NCBI GenBank assembly: GCA_038093515.1 | Contig: JBBPSI010000077.1 | Span: forward strand, 43,924 to 107,923 | Origin: Butyriboletus loyo | Taxonomy: Eukaryota > Basidiomycota > Agaricomycetes > Boletales > Boletaceae | DNA: 64,000 bases | Direction: 5' to 3' | Part shown: positions 23,125 to 35,892 of the stretch, piece by piece | How positions within the stretch are numbered: position 1 is the first letter of the stretch | Layout: each line of letters begins with the position of its first letter | Translations under genes and position numbers: made by a program | The notes under the pieces: model-generated | The model's input: only the letters and a program-made list of their open reading frames with translations | Database searches by the model: none | What the model was told of the DNA's origin: nothing

Positions 23125-25004
23125 TCATCGAGACCTTCCGTTCGTCGCTGTCATGTCATCTTTGAAGCATACGAACCCGCGCAATCTCCTGCACAGTTCG
23201 AACTTCTCTTCGTATTCAGTCTCGTCACTTGAAGGTAAGGAGTTGAACCAGGTACGCCACTCCGGGACTATTCCAGACGGCTCATTCCAGGACAATTCGG
23301 ATCGAATACTTCCTCGTACAGAGGTGCGATCAGTCATATCACTTGAACGCCCAGTTAGTTTCGAGGGGTGGGGTCTGATAAAGGCAGTGCTCACTTTTCC
23401 CAATTCATCCAGTCGCGTTCAAAATAATCGCGGAGTGGATTGGCCGTAGATTGAGCTTGGTCGAAATGCTTCTTGAGATACTTTTCTTGGGCTGATCTCA
23501 CGAGGGAAGGTATCGACGGATCCTTTCCATAGAGTCTTTGGTAAGCACTCCATATGGACTCCTTGCATGCTGTGATAGTCCGAACGGTCCGTGCCAAGTG
23601 CATGGAAGCCCACAATGACACAACCCTGAGGGAAGATTTCTGATCGAGCGAAGACGTACTGTCATCATCCGATTCTTGGGACGTGAGTGATGACATTGGT
23701 CGGAGCTCGAACAATGCATCTGGATCAATAAACTCAGGCAATCCAGTGGTCGGCTGAGTACTCCGTTTGCGCGACGGGCTCGGAGGAAGAGAAACCTCGA
23801 AAGGTGGGTGTGTTCGAATATCACGAAACCATGCACCGAGATGAAATGGCAAGACGGAGAGAAGGTTCGGCGTGAGGAAAAGGTCGCTCAACATTTCTTC
23901 CCATGCGCGCCTGAGTCTAGAATGGTCTCGAGGGTGTGGAGGTGATTGGTATTGGGGATCTGCGATACGCATTGCAAGTGAAAGTGATGACGATGAAGAC
24001 TGAGACAATAAGGTGGTTCCGGTGATCGAGGAGTCCGACCTTGCGAACGGGGTACGATTTGATATAGTAGTGTTCGGACTCCGAGGCGAGCTGTTCTCGG
24101 ACGATCGCCTACTCACGGGCGTTATGCTCGAAGATGGCAAAGTTTGAAATGGGAATATAAGGTCCTCCTCAATAATCTTGTGCTGCGAATTAGAACGAAC
24201 AGCAATGGTATGTAACCACTCATTTCGCACCTCTAAAACGCCGTTTGGACTTAGTACCCGCGAGATTTCCTGAAGAAATCCGACACGGGCAATGAGTGAG
24301 TTACGAGAGATAACAACATAACGACACGCTTACCGCGAGTACGTATCCCCACTGTTGCGGGATGATTTATCAAAAGCGGTTCGGCGGCACGTGGCACTAC
24401 TCACCTCATCTTCTGGAATGTGGAGACCCATACGGACCATCCTCACAAATTCGAACTGACCGTCGAGAAAGGGTAGTCCGTTGAGCCTGATGAAATTAGA
24501 TGTCTAGAACGGGCAACTGAATTGATAACGGTACTCACAAGTTACCACAGACCCATTTCAGCCTGCGAGATAGGCTCTTGTCTAGTAAACTGAGCTTGGG
24601 CTGTACCGACTCCACGTCGAAGCCCACGATCGTACTACCCTACGAGCTCATGTCAGTAGAGGCACACGACCAGCATGAAATTGGGCGTACCTGCCACTGT
24701 CTACCAGCTTCGACGGCCCAAAGGCCACGACCACAGCCGAGGTCTAGAATGGTCGATGGTGGTCCATCAAAGTTGTGGAGCGTTAATCTTTTACAGCAAT
24801 TCGTCATGAACATATGGTCCCAATGATCACTAACGAAGGATCGAGTCAGCGCGTCGCGGGCGGAGAGTGGGAGACTCACAAATCTACAAGGTTGTTCGTG
24901 TAGGTGAGCGGCGAAATGACTTGACCGGCGGGACGTCGGTGGGTTGGCTCTCTAGACAGCCGTTTGTCGACGTCCCTGATATGGGAAGTGATCACAATAG
25001 CCAT
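23125..25004 (-). CDS. SAM-dependent methyltransferase with long C-terminal region
   Basis: A class I methyltransferase. Motif I is ILDLGCGRGLWAVEAGRQW near 24,700-24,760, followed by a post-I strand and LNGLPFLDGQFEFVRMV, then QEISRVLSPNGVLEV. Splicing at the GTGAGT donor after NNLVDF joins the first exon to DHWDHMF. This layout (short basic N-terminus, LaeA-like Rossmann core, then a long Ser-rich linker and a helical C-terminal part with WEEMLSDLFLTPNLLSV) is common in basidiomycetes, but the substrate is unknown. I place the start at 25,002-25,004 (MAIVITSHIRDVDKR); an upstream in-frame ATG at about 25,106 is possible. The last exon is inferred from a GTGAGC donor near 23,398 and the open frame ending at 23,125, so the C-terminus is less certain. 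Confidence 0.68.
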
Positions 25005-25384
25005 AGTGCCAAAAGCGAGGGCATCAAACGGACTGCGGGGAACAGAACATGAGTTGGAGGGTGATTTAAAAGAGAGAACGTTACGGACGACCGGTAAGGT
25101 GAGCACGCCAAACGGATGCTATACAACGGCCGGTCACAAGGTATGGATGGGGTGGGGTAAGCGATCGCCCGCACATTAATAGGCGCAAGTTGGCTAGTCC
25201 GGGACTTTATACATGTTGAAGGGCGGGCACTGGCAGGGTCACCCAAACACACGTTGCCTGGCACCCGTTGGAGTTGACGTTTCATTGAACACACTGTTCG
25301 GGGTCTCTCTCGTTACGGTCTATTTTCTTCGGGGTCCCATTCGGCAGAGATCGCGCCTGTCCTCGTTCTGAACGTCGAGCACCC
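25005..25384. promoter_or_regulatory. Divergent promoter region (methyltransferase / NDUFB8)
   Basis: About 380 bases separate the starts of the minus-strand methyltransferase and the plus-strand complex I gene. No specific element is identifiable by eye. Confidence 0.4.
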
Positions 25385-25962
25385 ATGCACCTCACAAACC
25401 GCGCTCTCTCCGCCGCAGCCAGACAATGTCCTCTCAGCGCTGCCAAATATCTCCCCTGGCGTAGGGCTGCCTCCACCGTAGCCACTCATGAAAAGGATCC
25501 CCAACTCGGAGACTACCCTCAGCTGCCATGGCAATCCAGTCAGACACTTCCGCCAAGAGGCTGGTGGGACCAGCAAATGAGGCGGAATTTTGGTGACCCC
25601 GTCAGTGCTCCATTGGACCACGTGAATTGAGATGAGCCATCGGGTAACTGACCATATGCCCGCTAGGTCCCTGAATACGAGGAAGTTCTATCTATGTGGG
25701 GCCCAGACATTTCGGTCGTACCTCCTCGGACAGCTTTGTTCCAATTTACCCTAGCGGCTTCCGCTTTCGTTGGCTTTGGTTTATTGTGCAAATTTATGTT
25801 GGTGCCGGAGAGGCCCACCGTGCCTCGGGAGTACCCGTTCTCCGGCCTGGTGAAGGAGCTTGGCGGGGTAGAAGAGAACAAGGTATGATTCCACGAAAAT
25901 TTCCGGACAACCGTTCACCGTCCACCTAGGCGAGGGAAGAGACCGAGGATGACGACAGGTAG
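25385..25962 (+). CDS. NADH:ubiquinone oxidoreductase subunit NDUFB8
   Basis: This is an accessory subunit of the membrane arm of mitochondrial complex I. Three exons (25385-25600, 25667-25882, 25930-25962) give 154 residues. The N-terminus is a basic presequence (MHLTNRALSAAARQ, then LPWRRAAS). The family core follows: DPQLGDYPQLPW, GWWDQQMRRNFGDP and VPEYEEVLSMWGPD. A single transmembrane helix (TLAASAFVGFGLLCKFML) and an acidic end (REETEDDDR) complete it. Length and motif order match NDUFB8 homologues. It converges on the XPG gene with about 200 bp between stops. Confidence 0.92.
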
Positions 25963-26168
25963 GCTGTGTAGTACTGCGCGTACCTTGCCGCGGCTGTCAA
26001 ACCAGAAAAGTTTTTAAAGCTCCCTAGAAAATGAGGGCTGGACGAAAAATTGAAATGCCTGGCTAGCGCTGACAGACCAGCCAAATCAAAAAAGTATAGA
26101 TTGTCCATTATGAAGGATTCTCAAAGTTGATCAGTAGAGGTGGAATCTTCTGCAAGGCCTGCATCCAT

Positions 26169-29100
26169 TTACTTTTCAGGCCCCGCTCGAGGGCGCAGTT
26201 GGACTCCAAGAGGTTGTGATGGAATTAGACCAGCCACGAGCCCATCTCCGTCATCCGTGCTCTCTTCCTCGCTAGATGCTGTTGTTATGCCTTTACGCTT
26301 CGCACTGGTCCTCTTCTCCCGAGTCTGGACACTAGCCCCTTTTAGGCTCTTCTTCCCTCTGTCTGATGCCGTTGTCCTACGACGCTTCTTCGACGGCGCT
26401 GTTTCATCCTCGGGGACAAAATCGCCATCTTGGGACGACGCAACAGACCCTGCGTTTCGGTCTTGTATTTTTGCCCGCTCTTTCCTAAAATCGGAAACCA
26501 CCTGTTGCAGTCGCTTACTGGCGTATGCTTGCCGCCTTCGAGGCGCATATGATCCGGCTCCGCATTCCACTTCCAAGAAGGCATGCAGACTCCCTTGTCT
26601 GTTCGCGGAGGTAGCCTTGTGGTGGATGTGGTTATCAATCCCCAGCCCACGCTAGCACGGAAGATCCTACCTGATTACACCGGCTCATTTTTTGAATGAT
26701 CGGCAGCAGTAGATCGTCAACCTTGGTCCCGTTCCAGCTCAACTCTTCATACAGGAAGCTAGACTCATGATATGAGTATTTGCACTTGTTCTGGTCAAAG
26801 TCACGCACTGCCGAAGCGCATCAAGGTCGGGCATCCCCCATTTGAAAGGTTCCTCGGACGAATCGACAGTAGGATGATAATAAGCATCTCTCTGTAAAAC
26901 CACATTCTGAGTTGCAGTCAAAATCAACAGATTGGGTGAGAAACTTGCAACCGGCGGATTAGGCCACTCTGCCGGAAGATAGAGATCCCTGAACTTCTTT
27001 TTCTGCCGTCGGGCGAACGTTAGACACAGGAAATTTTCAGGACGAGAACCTACAAATCGGTTTCTGAACTTGGTGTTATTGTCCTCCTCTCGGTCCCGTC
27101 CGCTCTGAACCCTTGTCCACCAAACCTTGAATTTATGAAGCCCGTCTTCTCCAGGAAACTCTTTCATAAGTTCCATGGCCACAACTGGACCGATCCCAGA
27201 CAACCCCTCCACGTAATCGCTTCCCAGTAGGTACGCTAAGCGGACAAGGGTGTCGCGGTCGAGGCCGAGTTCCCGGGTCAGATCAGATAGCAAAAAACAT
27301 TCAACTGTCTTGGATTGGTTGAACATGTTCTTGTAGACTCGCATACCCCCAAAGAGGAACACGTCAGAATCATCGGTGATAATGCCATCCACCAATCCCA
27401 AGGACACGAGTTCAGCGCATTGTGCTTCCGCTTCCATTGGGGCGGTAATATACGGGATACCAAATAGGCGCAGCATAAGCTAGAATTGATAAAATTCCAA
27501 AGACTTGCAAACACCGGAACAAACGCTTACCATGATCTGGGAGATCATATGCTGCGTGACATCTTCGGAATCGCGAATCGCCGCTTTCTTTTGTCGATTC
27601 AGTTCCTTGATCTCTTCATCAATCTCGTTCCTGACGGTGTCCAAGTCCTTCCCCTTCATCTGAGAGACGAACCGGGCAAACTCTCCCGCTTCTTGATGGG
27701 GATCCATCTCCTGCGCAGCGTCCCAACTCTCTTCATTCTCCGTTCTCCGCTCAACAGCGGATACGTCCTTTGTTAAAAGTTCAGCGACAGGAGAAGGTGA
27801 CCGGGACCACTCGATGACCGAGTGGTCGCTGTCCTCTTCTGGTGCACGCACTGCAGGAGACGACACCCTTGGCCTCGGAGATGATGCTGGGCGCAGATCG
27901 GATGATGCACGAGAGCCCGATTCCCTTGCATAGCCCTCACGGTTGTCTCCGCTCATGGGCGCAGGTGGAGATAGTGCTGGAGGAAAAACTCCACCCAGAG
28001 ATGCAGTGGACGGAACCACGACCACTTCTTCCATGTCATCATCAACGTCTGGCTCCTTAGCAACGTCAGCGAGATGGTCCGGAGAAGCCCCACCAGGCTC
28101 AGGTGACGGAGGTGACGGTTTTAAGAGCGGTAACAACGGAGGTTCTTCGAATGACCTTGCGGCATCGATGCCCACCGTGCCGTCTTTGTTGGGGGATAAC
28201 GCTGAAGATGGATGTACAGAGGTCTTTTGAGGTAACAACAATGACGGCGTTCCAAAAAATGATGATTGAATACGTGGAGGACCAACGCCCGCAATGGCCA
28301 ACGCTGTCTCAATTCGGGAGGGGGAGGCATATAAATCATCGTCATCATATGACCCGAGACGTGTAGAGGGAACTGTAGCTAGCGAATTGTGACCAAGAGA
28401 CTCTTCAGCGGATTGTGCTGGCTGGAGTACGCTTTGGCTAAACGATGGTTTTGCTGAATGCAGGTTTGCTTGAGCCAATGATCGTTCAGAACCGAGCGAA
28501 GCTTGTATGGCCATAGCGAGCTCATAATCTTCTTCATCAGACTCTGTAGGGCGAAACAGAGGTAGCTCATTGTCGTCATCCACGTCAAACAACGGCTGCG
28601 GCTTGATGCAGTGCTGTACTGGCTGAGACACTGTACCCTTCTGCAGCCGCTTGCTAATTGCAGACAAGGCCATAGTTTGCTGGTACTCCCGAAGGTCTGG
28701 ATCAAATGGAACAGTACTTGGTCTATAGAACATTGTCAGTACATGGCGTAGCAAACATCTGGTGTCGTACATGCTAACTTCCTCCATCTCCATATCATTG
28801 TCACTGTCGCCGTCATTCATGGGAACCCGAGTATCTTGATCTATCTCGATGGGTTTTGTCCGGGTACCTTCGTCTCGGATACCTAGAACCCAACCCCCAT
28901 TTGCACCTTCATTCTTGATAAGGAGATACTCTCTGTTGCGTTCGCTGGCAATACGAACAGGAATGGTGATATGAGCCTTCCCGATACTGTCTGTCGTCAT
29001 CAGAAGCTGCTGTGTGAGCGCATTACGTTGTTGGAGGTTCTTGATCTGCTCCCTTGAAAAGTCCATCGGAGTAGTCGCTTTCCTTAGCATGTTTTGTAAA

Positions 29101-30049
29101 CGTTTGTACGACGTTTGTCTCGACTTCAAACGAAGATCTCCGACGATCTCATATTGCACTTCCGTTGGAAGCTCGCGAAAAGCGGGTGACGTGACGTCGA
29201 AATCTTCTGGACGCATTTCCTCGATGAACGCGCGCAACTCTTCTTCAGTGGCTAAACGAGGATCTGGCGCATGCGTTCGTGTCGCTTTCGCAACTTGTTC
29301 CTCCATGTTGACCTCGGGCAATTTGTATGGATCATGGTCGCGGAACCGGCTCTTCTTTGTGGATGGTGGTGAAACAACTGGCACGTCTTTCTTCTTCGTG
29401 GGTGTCTTGATCATGGAACCGGTGATATCCTCGAGATATACCGCGTTGTCATCGAGAACGACGGGACCCGAAGGCACCTTTTGTTTACCCTTGGACAAGG
29501 GTGGACTGACTCGTCCAACATGAGTGGTGTGTCCAGATACCGAATATACAATGCGTACTAGGGAGCCTGAGCATGAACGAGCGCTTCGCGTCTCATCTGT
29601 GCCGCAAGAAGCCTCTCCGCAATCTTAGCATGGCTCGCAGCTGCCCCGCTCTTCTTCTTCTTGCGCTCCAACTATCCGGAAGCCGATGTCAAGCAAGAAC
29701 GCGTCGAAGGAGGAGAAAGAAGGGAACTTACGATTGTGTTTCGTTTCAACGCCGGCACACCACCGTCAAAGACGAACACCGGACGGATGCCATAAAACAG
29801 GAGCTTGCATATACGACGAAGAAAGCCCAAGACGTGCGCGTTCACGAGGGCGCGACCCTCTTTGTCACGCATAGTGGCTTGGAATTGGTAGATCCATATA
29901 CTCGAGTCGATCGCGAGGGCCTTGCCTTCCATGGTTTCGAGCCTTTGAACGCTGTGTGTGAGTGTAGTATACCCCTACGAAATACGGCACACGCACGGAA
30001 CTGGACGGCCAACAGGTGCGAGAAGACTCCAGAGGGACTTGACACCCAT
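26169..30049 (-). CDS. XPG/Rad2 structure-specific endonuclease (nucleotide excision repair)
   Basis: This is a homologue of yeast Rad2, S. pombe Rad13 and human XPG/ERCC5, which makes the 3' incision in nucleotide excision repair. The N nuclease domain is coded by exons from 30,049: MGVKSLWSLLAPVGRPVP splices to LETMEGKALAIDSSIWIYQF, leading to FVFDGGVPALKRNTI. A spacer of about 700 residues, acidic and Ser-rich, contains LPTEVQYEIVGDLRLKSRQ, the conserved spacer helix of Rad2 proteins. The I domain near 27,476-27,200 has APMEAEAQCAELVSLGLVDG and TDDSDVFLFGG with the metal-binding acidic residues, then YLLGSDYVEGLSGIGPV (helix-hairpin-helix). The basic C-terminus with KKRRRTTASDRGKK may be a nuclear signal. 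At least seven exons; inner limits are approximate. Confidence 0.93.
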
Positions 30050-30382
30050 TTTGCCTTATGAACGAGCGTCGCTGCGCTCGGCGAGTCTCAGTACGTGGGC
30101 GGTAGTTGAACGAATTGCTTAGTAGTCCCGGACACGCTAGGCCATGACAAAGTCGCGTCTTGGATCCGGCATCACGACTCATTCATGCATGCATAAACTA
30201 CGACAGAAACCGAGCGCGAGCTTGATACGACAACACAGAATTATTAAGCTGAAATGAGCCCTGAACGTCAACGTCCGCGATACCGAAAACACCAAACATG
30301 ATGCCGGACGAAAACAAGCAGAGGTCATAAAAACTCAAAAGCAAACACGGAAGCATGGTAGCGTCACGAAAGCAACGGGCAT
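30050..30382. other. Spacer upstream of the XPG gene
   Basis: About 330 bases between two minus-strand genes, covering the XPG promoter and the 3' UTR of the PH-domain gene. Nothing else is visible. Confidence 0.4.
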
Positions 30383-33300
30383 TCAGTTTTTGGGGCTCTC
30401 ACGGGGACGGTTGGGTGCATCCAAAGGACGTGGTCCAGCTGGAGATCCTTGTCCGGCGGAGCTGTTGCGCGACGAGTGATTGCCAGATCGAGGTTGACCA
30501 CCGGGAGCACCAGGCGGCCGCAAGTCTTCCATAGCGTTAGGCGAGAATCGTGTGTCAAAGGCAGAACCACCTGTCATCTGCATTCCCATACCGCCCATAC
30601 CTCCCATCATACCCATACCACCACCCATACCACCCATCGGCATCCCTGGGCCCATCATCGGCATACCCATCATTGACATCCGAGGATCAAAACCCATCCC
30701 ACCACCTGTCATCATGGGAGTCATAGGTGATGGACCATGCATACCATCGCCACCGGTCGAGAACGCCATCATGGCTTGTTGATAGGCCGCTTGGGCCGCC
30801 TGCTGTGCCGCGAACATGTACGGTTGACCACCATAGCCGGGCATCATGTTCGGGTACCCCATGAATCCTCCTGTCATCATCGGGTTGGCTGGTGGCATCC
30901 CAGTCATCATCGGATTCATCGGCATCATTTGGTTCATCATCGGATTTCCCATCATCGGATTCATAGCCATCGGGAATTGGCCGCCGAACATGCCAGACTG
31001 GGCCATCTCTAATTGTTGACGCTGGAATTCGTCTAGTTTCCGTTGGCGGTCTTCGGCAAGTCTCTTCTCTCGTTCACGTTCCGTCAAGGCCGCACCGACA
31101 CCACCTTCACGCTTACGTTCACGTTCGTGTGCAGTGATTGCCCCAAGCAGACCAGTCTGAGGCGGTGGAGGTTTGTTCGGAACGTTGATCAGAGATGCAC
31201 CAGTCTCGCGTGCAAGTTCCTCCTGCCGTTTTGCAGAACGGTCTTGTTTATCTTGCATGCCAGCAGAGAGTAGACCATGGGGCGTGAATGCTTTGGTCAC
31301 ACTGTGAGATGCAGGCTCGAGCTGTATAAAGGTGTCTCTCTGTAGTTGGAGAGGTGCCTCCGGAGGTGATTGATAGGTCCCAGGTTGACGACTAGCATCA
31401 AGCACTTGCGTCCAAATACTGTGTCGCGGCTGCTGCTGCTGTTGCTGAGGGAGTTCGGAAAGACGTCGGGTTGGAGCGCCTTCTTCGGGGGTCCGCGAAC
31501 GTTGATCACTGACGAATCGTCGTTGAGGAGTCAGGCCGTTCAAGTAGTCATCGTGAACGCCAGGTGCGCCTGACGGCATCCATCAGTTCAAGATCGCGAA
31601 ATGAAAACTAAAATTACCTTGCGTTTGCGGCCTTGGGACGGGCGGAAGACCACGGGGGTGTCGTAATTGAGCGTACGGGTTAGCATCCGTTGCAGTGGCA
31701 ACCTCGGTTGGCGATTGTGTACGACTTCGCGGGCGAAGAGGTCGAATGGGGGCACCATCGATTGGTGCGGACGCAGGAGTGGGTGCATGACCAGACGCTT
31801 GAGAAGGCTGTTTGCTACCTGTAGTCGAGGGCTCGTCGTCGGAATCGGCTTCCTCCCCTTCCTCCTCCTCCTCTTCTTCTTCCTCCTCCTCGTCCTCGTC
31901 GCTGGTTTCATTCCATCCCGATACTCTTGCGGTCGACTCACGCCTCCCATTTGCTCTCCCAGGCCTGTGAACAGCAGCCTGATGCGCAGCCTGTTGTGCC
32001 TGTAATCTTGCTTTGCGCTGCACAGCCTGCCTGGATGGCGCGAATGTCGATTTATACTGCCCAGCGTCGTCTGAGCCCCCAGCAACTGACAAGCTCTCTG
32101 CTAGTTGTGGTGATGGTTGAGGCCGTGGTGGTGGTGGCCTTACAACGTCCGTTACGGAGGTGCTTGCCGTGGGCTGTTTTGCAGGCGCGGGAGTGGTAGC
32201 CGTGTCAGCGTCTAAGAACGACAACGCAGCGAGCGCATCCACGCTCACGTCGTCCAGCTGGACCTTCTTCGGTGCTGGCGTAGCCTCGGGTTCACCGTGG
32301 TCGGACATAGTGTCACTGTCACTGTCGGGAACCCTGCGAAATTGTTCGTGCTCAGGTGAAGAAACCGATGAGGCATCTTGATTTAGTACTCGGCTAGCGC
32401 CGCTACCAGCGAGTGCACGTGCACCAGAAGGCTTACGGCCAAATGCAAGCCGAGAGCCGCTAAGCGACGGTTCTGGGTCACTTCGTGCAGGTTGAGGAGA
32501 AGCTGCACCTGAGAGATGCGTGTGCTCAGGCCGACCAGGTTCCGATACAGAAGTCGAATCTGATTTTTCGGAGATAATCGTGGGCACGCGGCGTGGGGGG
32601 GCCGACTTTTCGTCAAGTTGCTGCATGAAGAAGAGTGCATCAGTGAATACACTCTGGGAGTCTGCCGGCGGGGGTATTGGTGTAAGTTTTGAAGCAGGTG
32701 TTGAAGACAGAGACGGGGGAGACGGTGACATGAATTTATCAGGGACGGGGGGAACTGTATTCGAGGCGCTGCGCGTCAGCGACTTTGAGGGTGGAGAAGA
32801 CAGGTGTTGAATAGTTTGCATAACTTGAATAGAGGGTAGATCCTTTTCCAAGAAGGAATGAGGGGACGTCAACATCGAGTAAGTCGGAGAGCTAGGAGGA
32901 GATCTTGATGACTTCCCAAGCGAACTGGGGGACCCATGCGACTGGAAAGTAGGTCCTTGAATTCCAGGAGTAGGTGAGTGCACCGACATGCTTGAGTTTG
33001 TCGAGAACGAGGGCGATTCGGGAGAAGTCAACGGTGAAAAGGGCAACTTAACTCCCATGACTTCTGCGACACTTCCACCGGGGCCAGACGTCTCCTGTGA
33101 TTTCGTCATAGCATTCTCTGCACTTGGCGACAGCTTCGAGTCAGGACGAGAACCGGTACCTCTTCCAAAAGAGTCCCCACTGAGCTTCCGAGACGTTCCA
33201 TTTGTGGGACGGGGACTTGATGCAATAGGCCGGCCGAGTATCGAACCACCCTCTCCATTTTCGTGTATGAGGGAGACAGCGCCTGCCATAAATTTTGCAA

Positions 33301-35522
33301 GAGGTTCGCTCTCATCTGACTCTGAGGCGTGTTGCTGAAATCCATGAGACTGATCAGTTGACAGGGGAGGGCCAGGCGCACGCGCCAAGTCAGTCAGGGT
33401 CTCGTGAACACTGTTTAGTTCCGTGATAGGCGTCAGTGCACGGCCAAAAGTTAGATCGACAGGACGAGATTGTGTTTGCGAGGAAGAGCTGTCGAAGTTC
33501 AGAGTGGGTAACTCTAGAAGTCGCAGGGGTTGTTCCGCCGTCTGAACAGCTGGATGTGCGGGTAGAGGGTGCTGCTGAGAGGGTTCTGTACCCAAGGGTA
33601 AGGGAGGGAGTGCAGGGGGAGCATCCGGGCGTGACTGAGGATCAATTCGAGGCATTCGTTCGTGCAACACATCCAATAAACGAGAGCGAATAGCCGACGT
33701 GCGATCTTGCCCCACATTCATTGTTTCTGCGAGCTCTCTGTCCAGGAAGAGAAGCTTAAATCACATTTAGACGGAGGTTACGAGGACCAGGTAGACTCTT
33801 ACATCTCGAGCAGGCCCGACGGGATAAGCAAACATCATTGATACTGGATCTCGAGGGTCCCACGTATAGGATTTAGGTCGTCCGTAGAGTTCAAAAGCAT
33901 CATGGAGCGCTGAGACCCAAGTCAGATGGTAGATGCGCATGGAAACGAGAAGCCGTACCAACAAGCCACTTCAACATCTCTGACGCTTGTGTGTTACCGG
34001 CCTCAAGCTCTGGCATGACGAGCAACCATCCTTCCCGTCCTTTCATACCACCCGCTGTCTCTTCGTCACCAAGCAAACCTTCCAGCTTCATCAAAGTGCT
34101 CCGATTGATGAGCTCCGGGCGTTCGGGATACACTGCGAACGCCTGAGTCACATTCTTGAGCGTCAATAAAGCCTTCTTCTTGTCCTTCAGTTTCGACGAT
34201 GCGTAGAGGGACAGTATAGGACGCGGTGGCAGATCTTCACTCTGCTCCCGCAAAAAGAGATTGGACATGCGCCTCTTGCGACCATCACCATATAGTGGAG
34301 GAGGAACCTCAGATTGTGAAGCGGCAGACACTACCATCCACATGCGTTTCCAGTCAGTTTGCCCAGCGACACGAATGCGCACCCAGCCTTCCATGCGGCC
34401 ACGCTGTAGAGTCGAGTGTGTGTCCCTACCTATGAAAATGATCCCGTTACTTGAATATTTGACAACGCTGAGTGAAGTATACCGTACCGCCGGGCAGAGT
34501 TATTCGTATCAGATGGGCTGTGTATATCTCCTCGAGTCGTGACTTTTCCCAAGCAGAAAGTCGAAGTGCGGTTGCCCATGAAATCAAAGCTGGAGTCGAC
34601 GGACAACTGAACAACAAGAGATTTGAGCCAGCAGTATTGAGAGTAAGCACATTCGTGAATTTTTTCGGAGGCTGGTCATCGGTGGCAGGAACAGTGATAG
34701 AGCCGAGAACTTGAACAAACTGTGACCATGGTTTAATCAAGCGGGTAGCCTGAGAAGGTGAAAACGCACGGCATCCGTGGTGTTGAAATAAGTTGGGGGA
34801 ACCTCCCTGCCTTGCTTATTCGCTTCTTCTACGTCACGCATGGCCCATACACTGAGTGTTGTCCCACCGAGCTGTGCCCAGACGTCAACCCAACCGTCGT
34901 CCTTGAGTGGCCGTTGACCATCTGGCTGCCTCTCGAGGCGCTTTACGAGCGGGCCAGAAAAGTACACCTTGCGGGCATGGGCAAGGGTCAACTGGACGAC
35001 GGAACGAATTTCAGGGTGAAGTGGTGCCGGAGTACCTAACGATGAACGACGGATTGCGGTTGGCTGCTGCTGGTCTAGTTGTTGGTCTAGTTGTTGGTCT
35101 AGCTGCTGGTCTGTGGGGGATCTCGTTGGACCGAGCGACTTTGATTGACCCATTTGGGGTGCGGGGCCACCAAAGTCGGTTGGCGAGGCACCGTTCGAGT
35201 TGCTGGGGCGTTTGTTGTGAAGGGCAGACGGGGCAGCGTTAGGAGACGAATCTTGTTGGGATTCTTGGTGGGGTTTGTTGCGAAAGGAGAAGAAAGAGGA
35301 AGTACGGGTATGAGACTGAGATGAAGGAGGCATGGGCCGTGGGTGGTTGTCGTTCGGGTTATCTTGTACGTGAGGGGAAGCCGAAGGGTCGTTGGGAGGT
35401 CGTGTTGGAAAGTCGTGTATGTCGACGGCTCTGCCGGGGCTAGCCTGTCTGAGCTGCTGCAGTTCTGCTGGCGAGATAAAGCCGCGGTTGCGACTATCCC
35501 ACTGCGGGCTCGAGGACGTCAT
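30383..35522 (-). CDS. PH-domain protein of CAF120/SKG3 type with low-complexity tail
   Basis: A very large protein (about 1,500 residues over several exons). The N-terminal part (35,522-34,740) has a disordered Ser/Pro-rich lead with a QQLD tandem, then LGGTTLSVWAMRDVEEA, a PH-type fold continued at ITVPATDDQPPKKFTNVLTL. A second PH-like unit starts at GRMEGWVRIRVAGQTDWKRM and ends near FAVYPERPELINRSTLMKLE. LYGRPKSYTWDPRDPVSMMF follows, a signature of the fungal CAF120/SKG3 family, whose yeast members bind CCR4-NOT or localise to bud sites. The remainder is disordered: Ser/Pro-rich, an E-rich run near 31,860-31,900, a Q-rich run near 31,430, and a Met/Gly/Pro-rich tail near 30,580-31,000 resembling prion-like sequence. 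Family placement is moderate; start and tail are clear. Confidence 0.75.
35063..35112 (-). repeat. 12-bp coding tandem repeat (QQLD)n
   Basis: The unit GGTCTAGTTGTT (plus strand) repeats about four times within the N-terminal disordered part of the PH-domain gene and encodes QQLD on the minus strand. Because the unit is a multiple of three, length changes would keep the frame. Confidence 0.9.
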
Positions 35523-35892
35523 GGGCGGCGAGGAGAGAACTTGCGCTTAGTGGCTCCAACTTTACGAGTAACGACCTGCTACAAAGATCGTCGCTGGCCA
35601 AACGCCGCACGCCCCGACGACTACCACACACTCTTCGAGACGACACCGTTCAAATCAACCAAAAGATGATGCATACAGCATCCCGTGGCTGGTGTACCGT
35701 CGCCTCAGACCAGTACGATCTATCGTAATCAACGGGCCTGGTGAAGTGACGTCGTGGGGTGATCCCCTGTTTCAGCTATCGTTTAGATCACATCATTACG
35801 AGCTTGATTTGAATTGCTAGTTCAAGACAACGAATCAAGCACGAAGGGCTTGGTGGCTACAGTCTAATCTGCACACTCCAAGACACCCTTTC
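35523..35892. other. Spacer upstream of the PH-domain gene
   Basis: About 370 bases. I see no gene here. Confidence 0.4.

Noticed and set aside
31043..32810. Several plus-strand frames inside the PH-domain gene
   Set aside because: They mirror low-complexity Ser/Pro/Glu/Gln stretches of the minus-strand gene and match no family.
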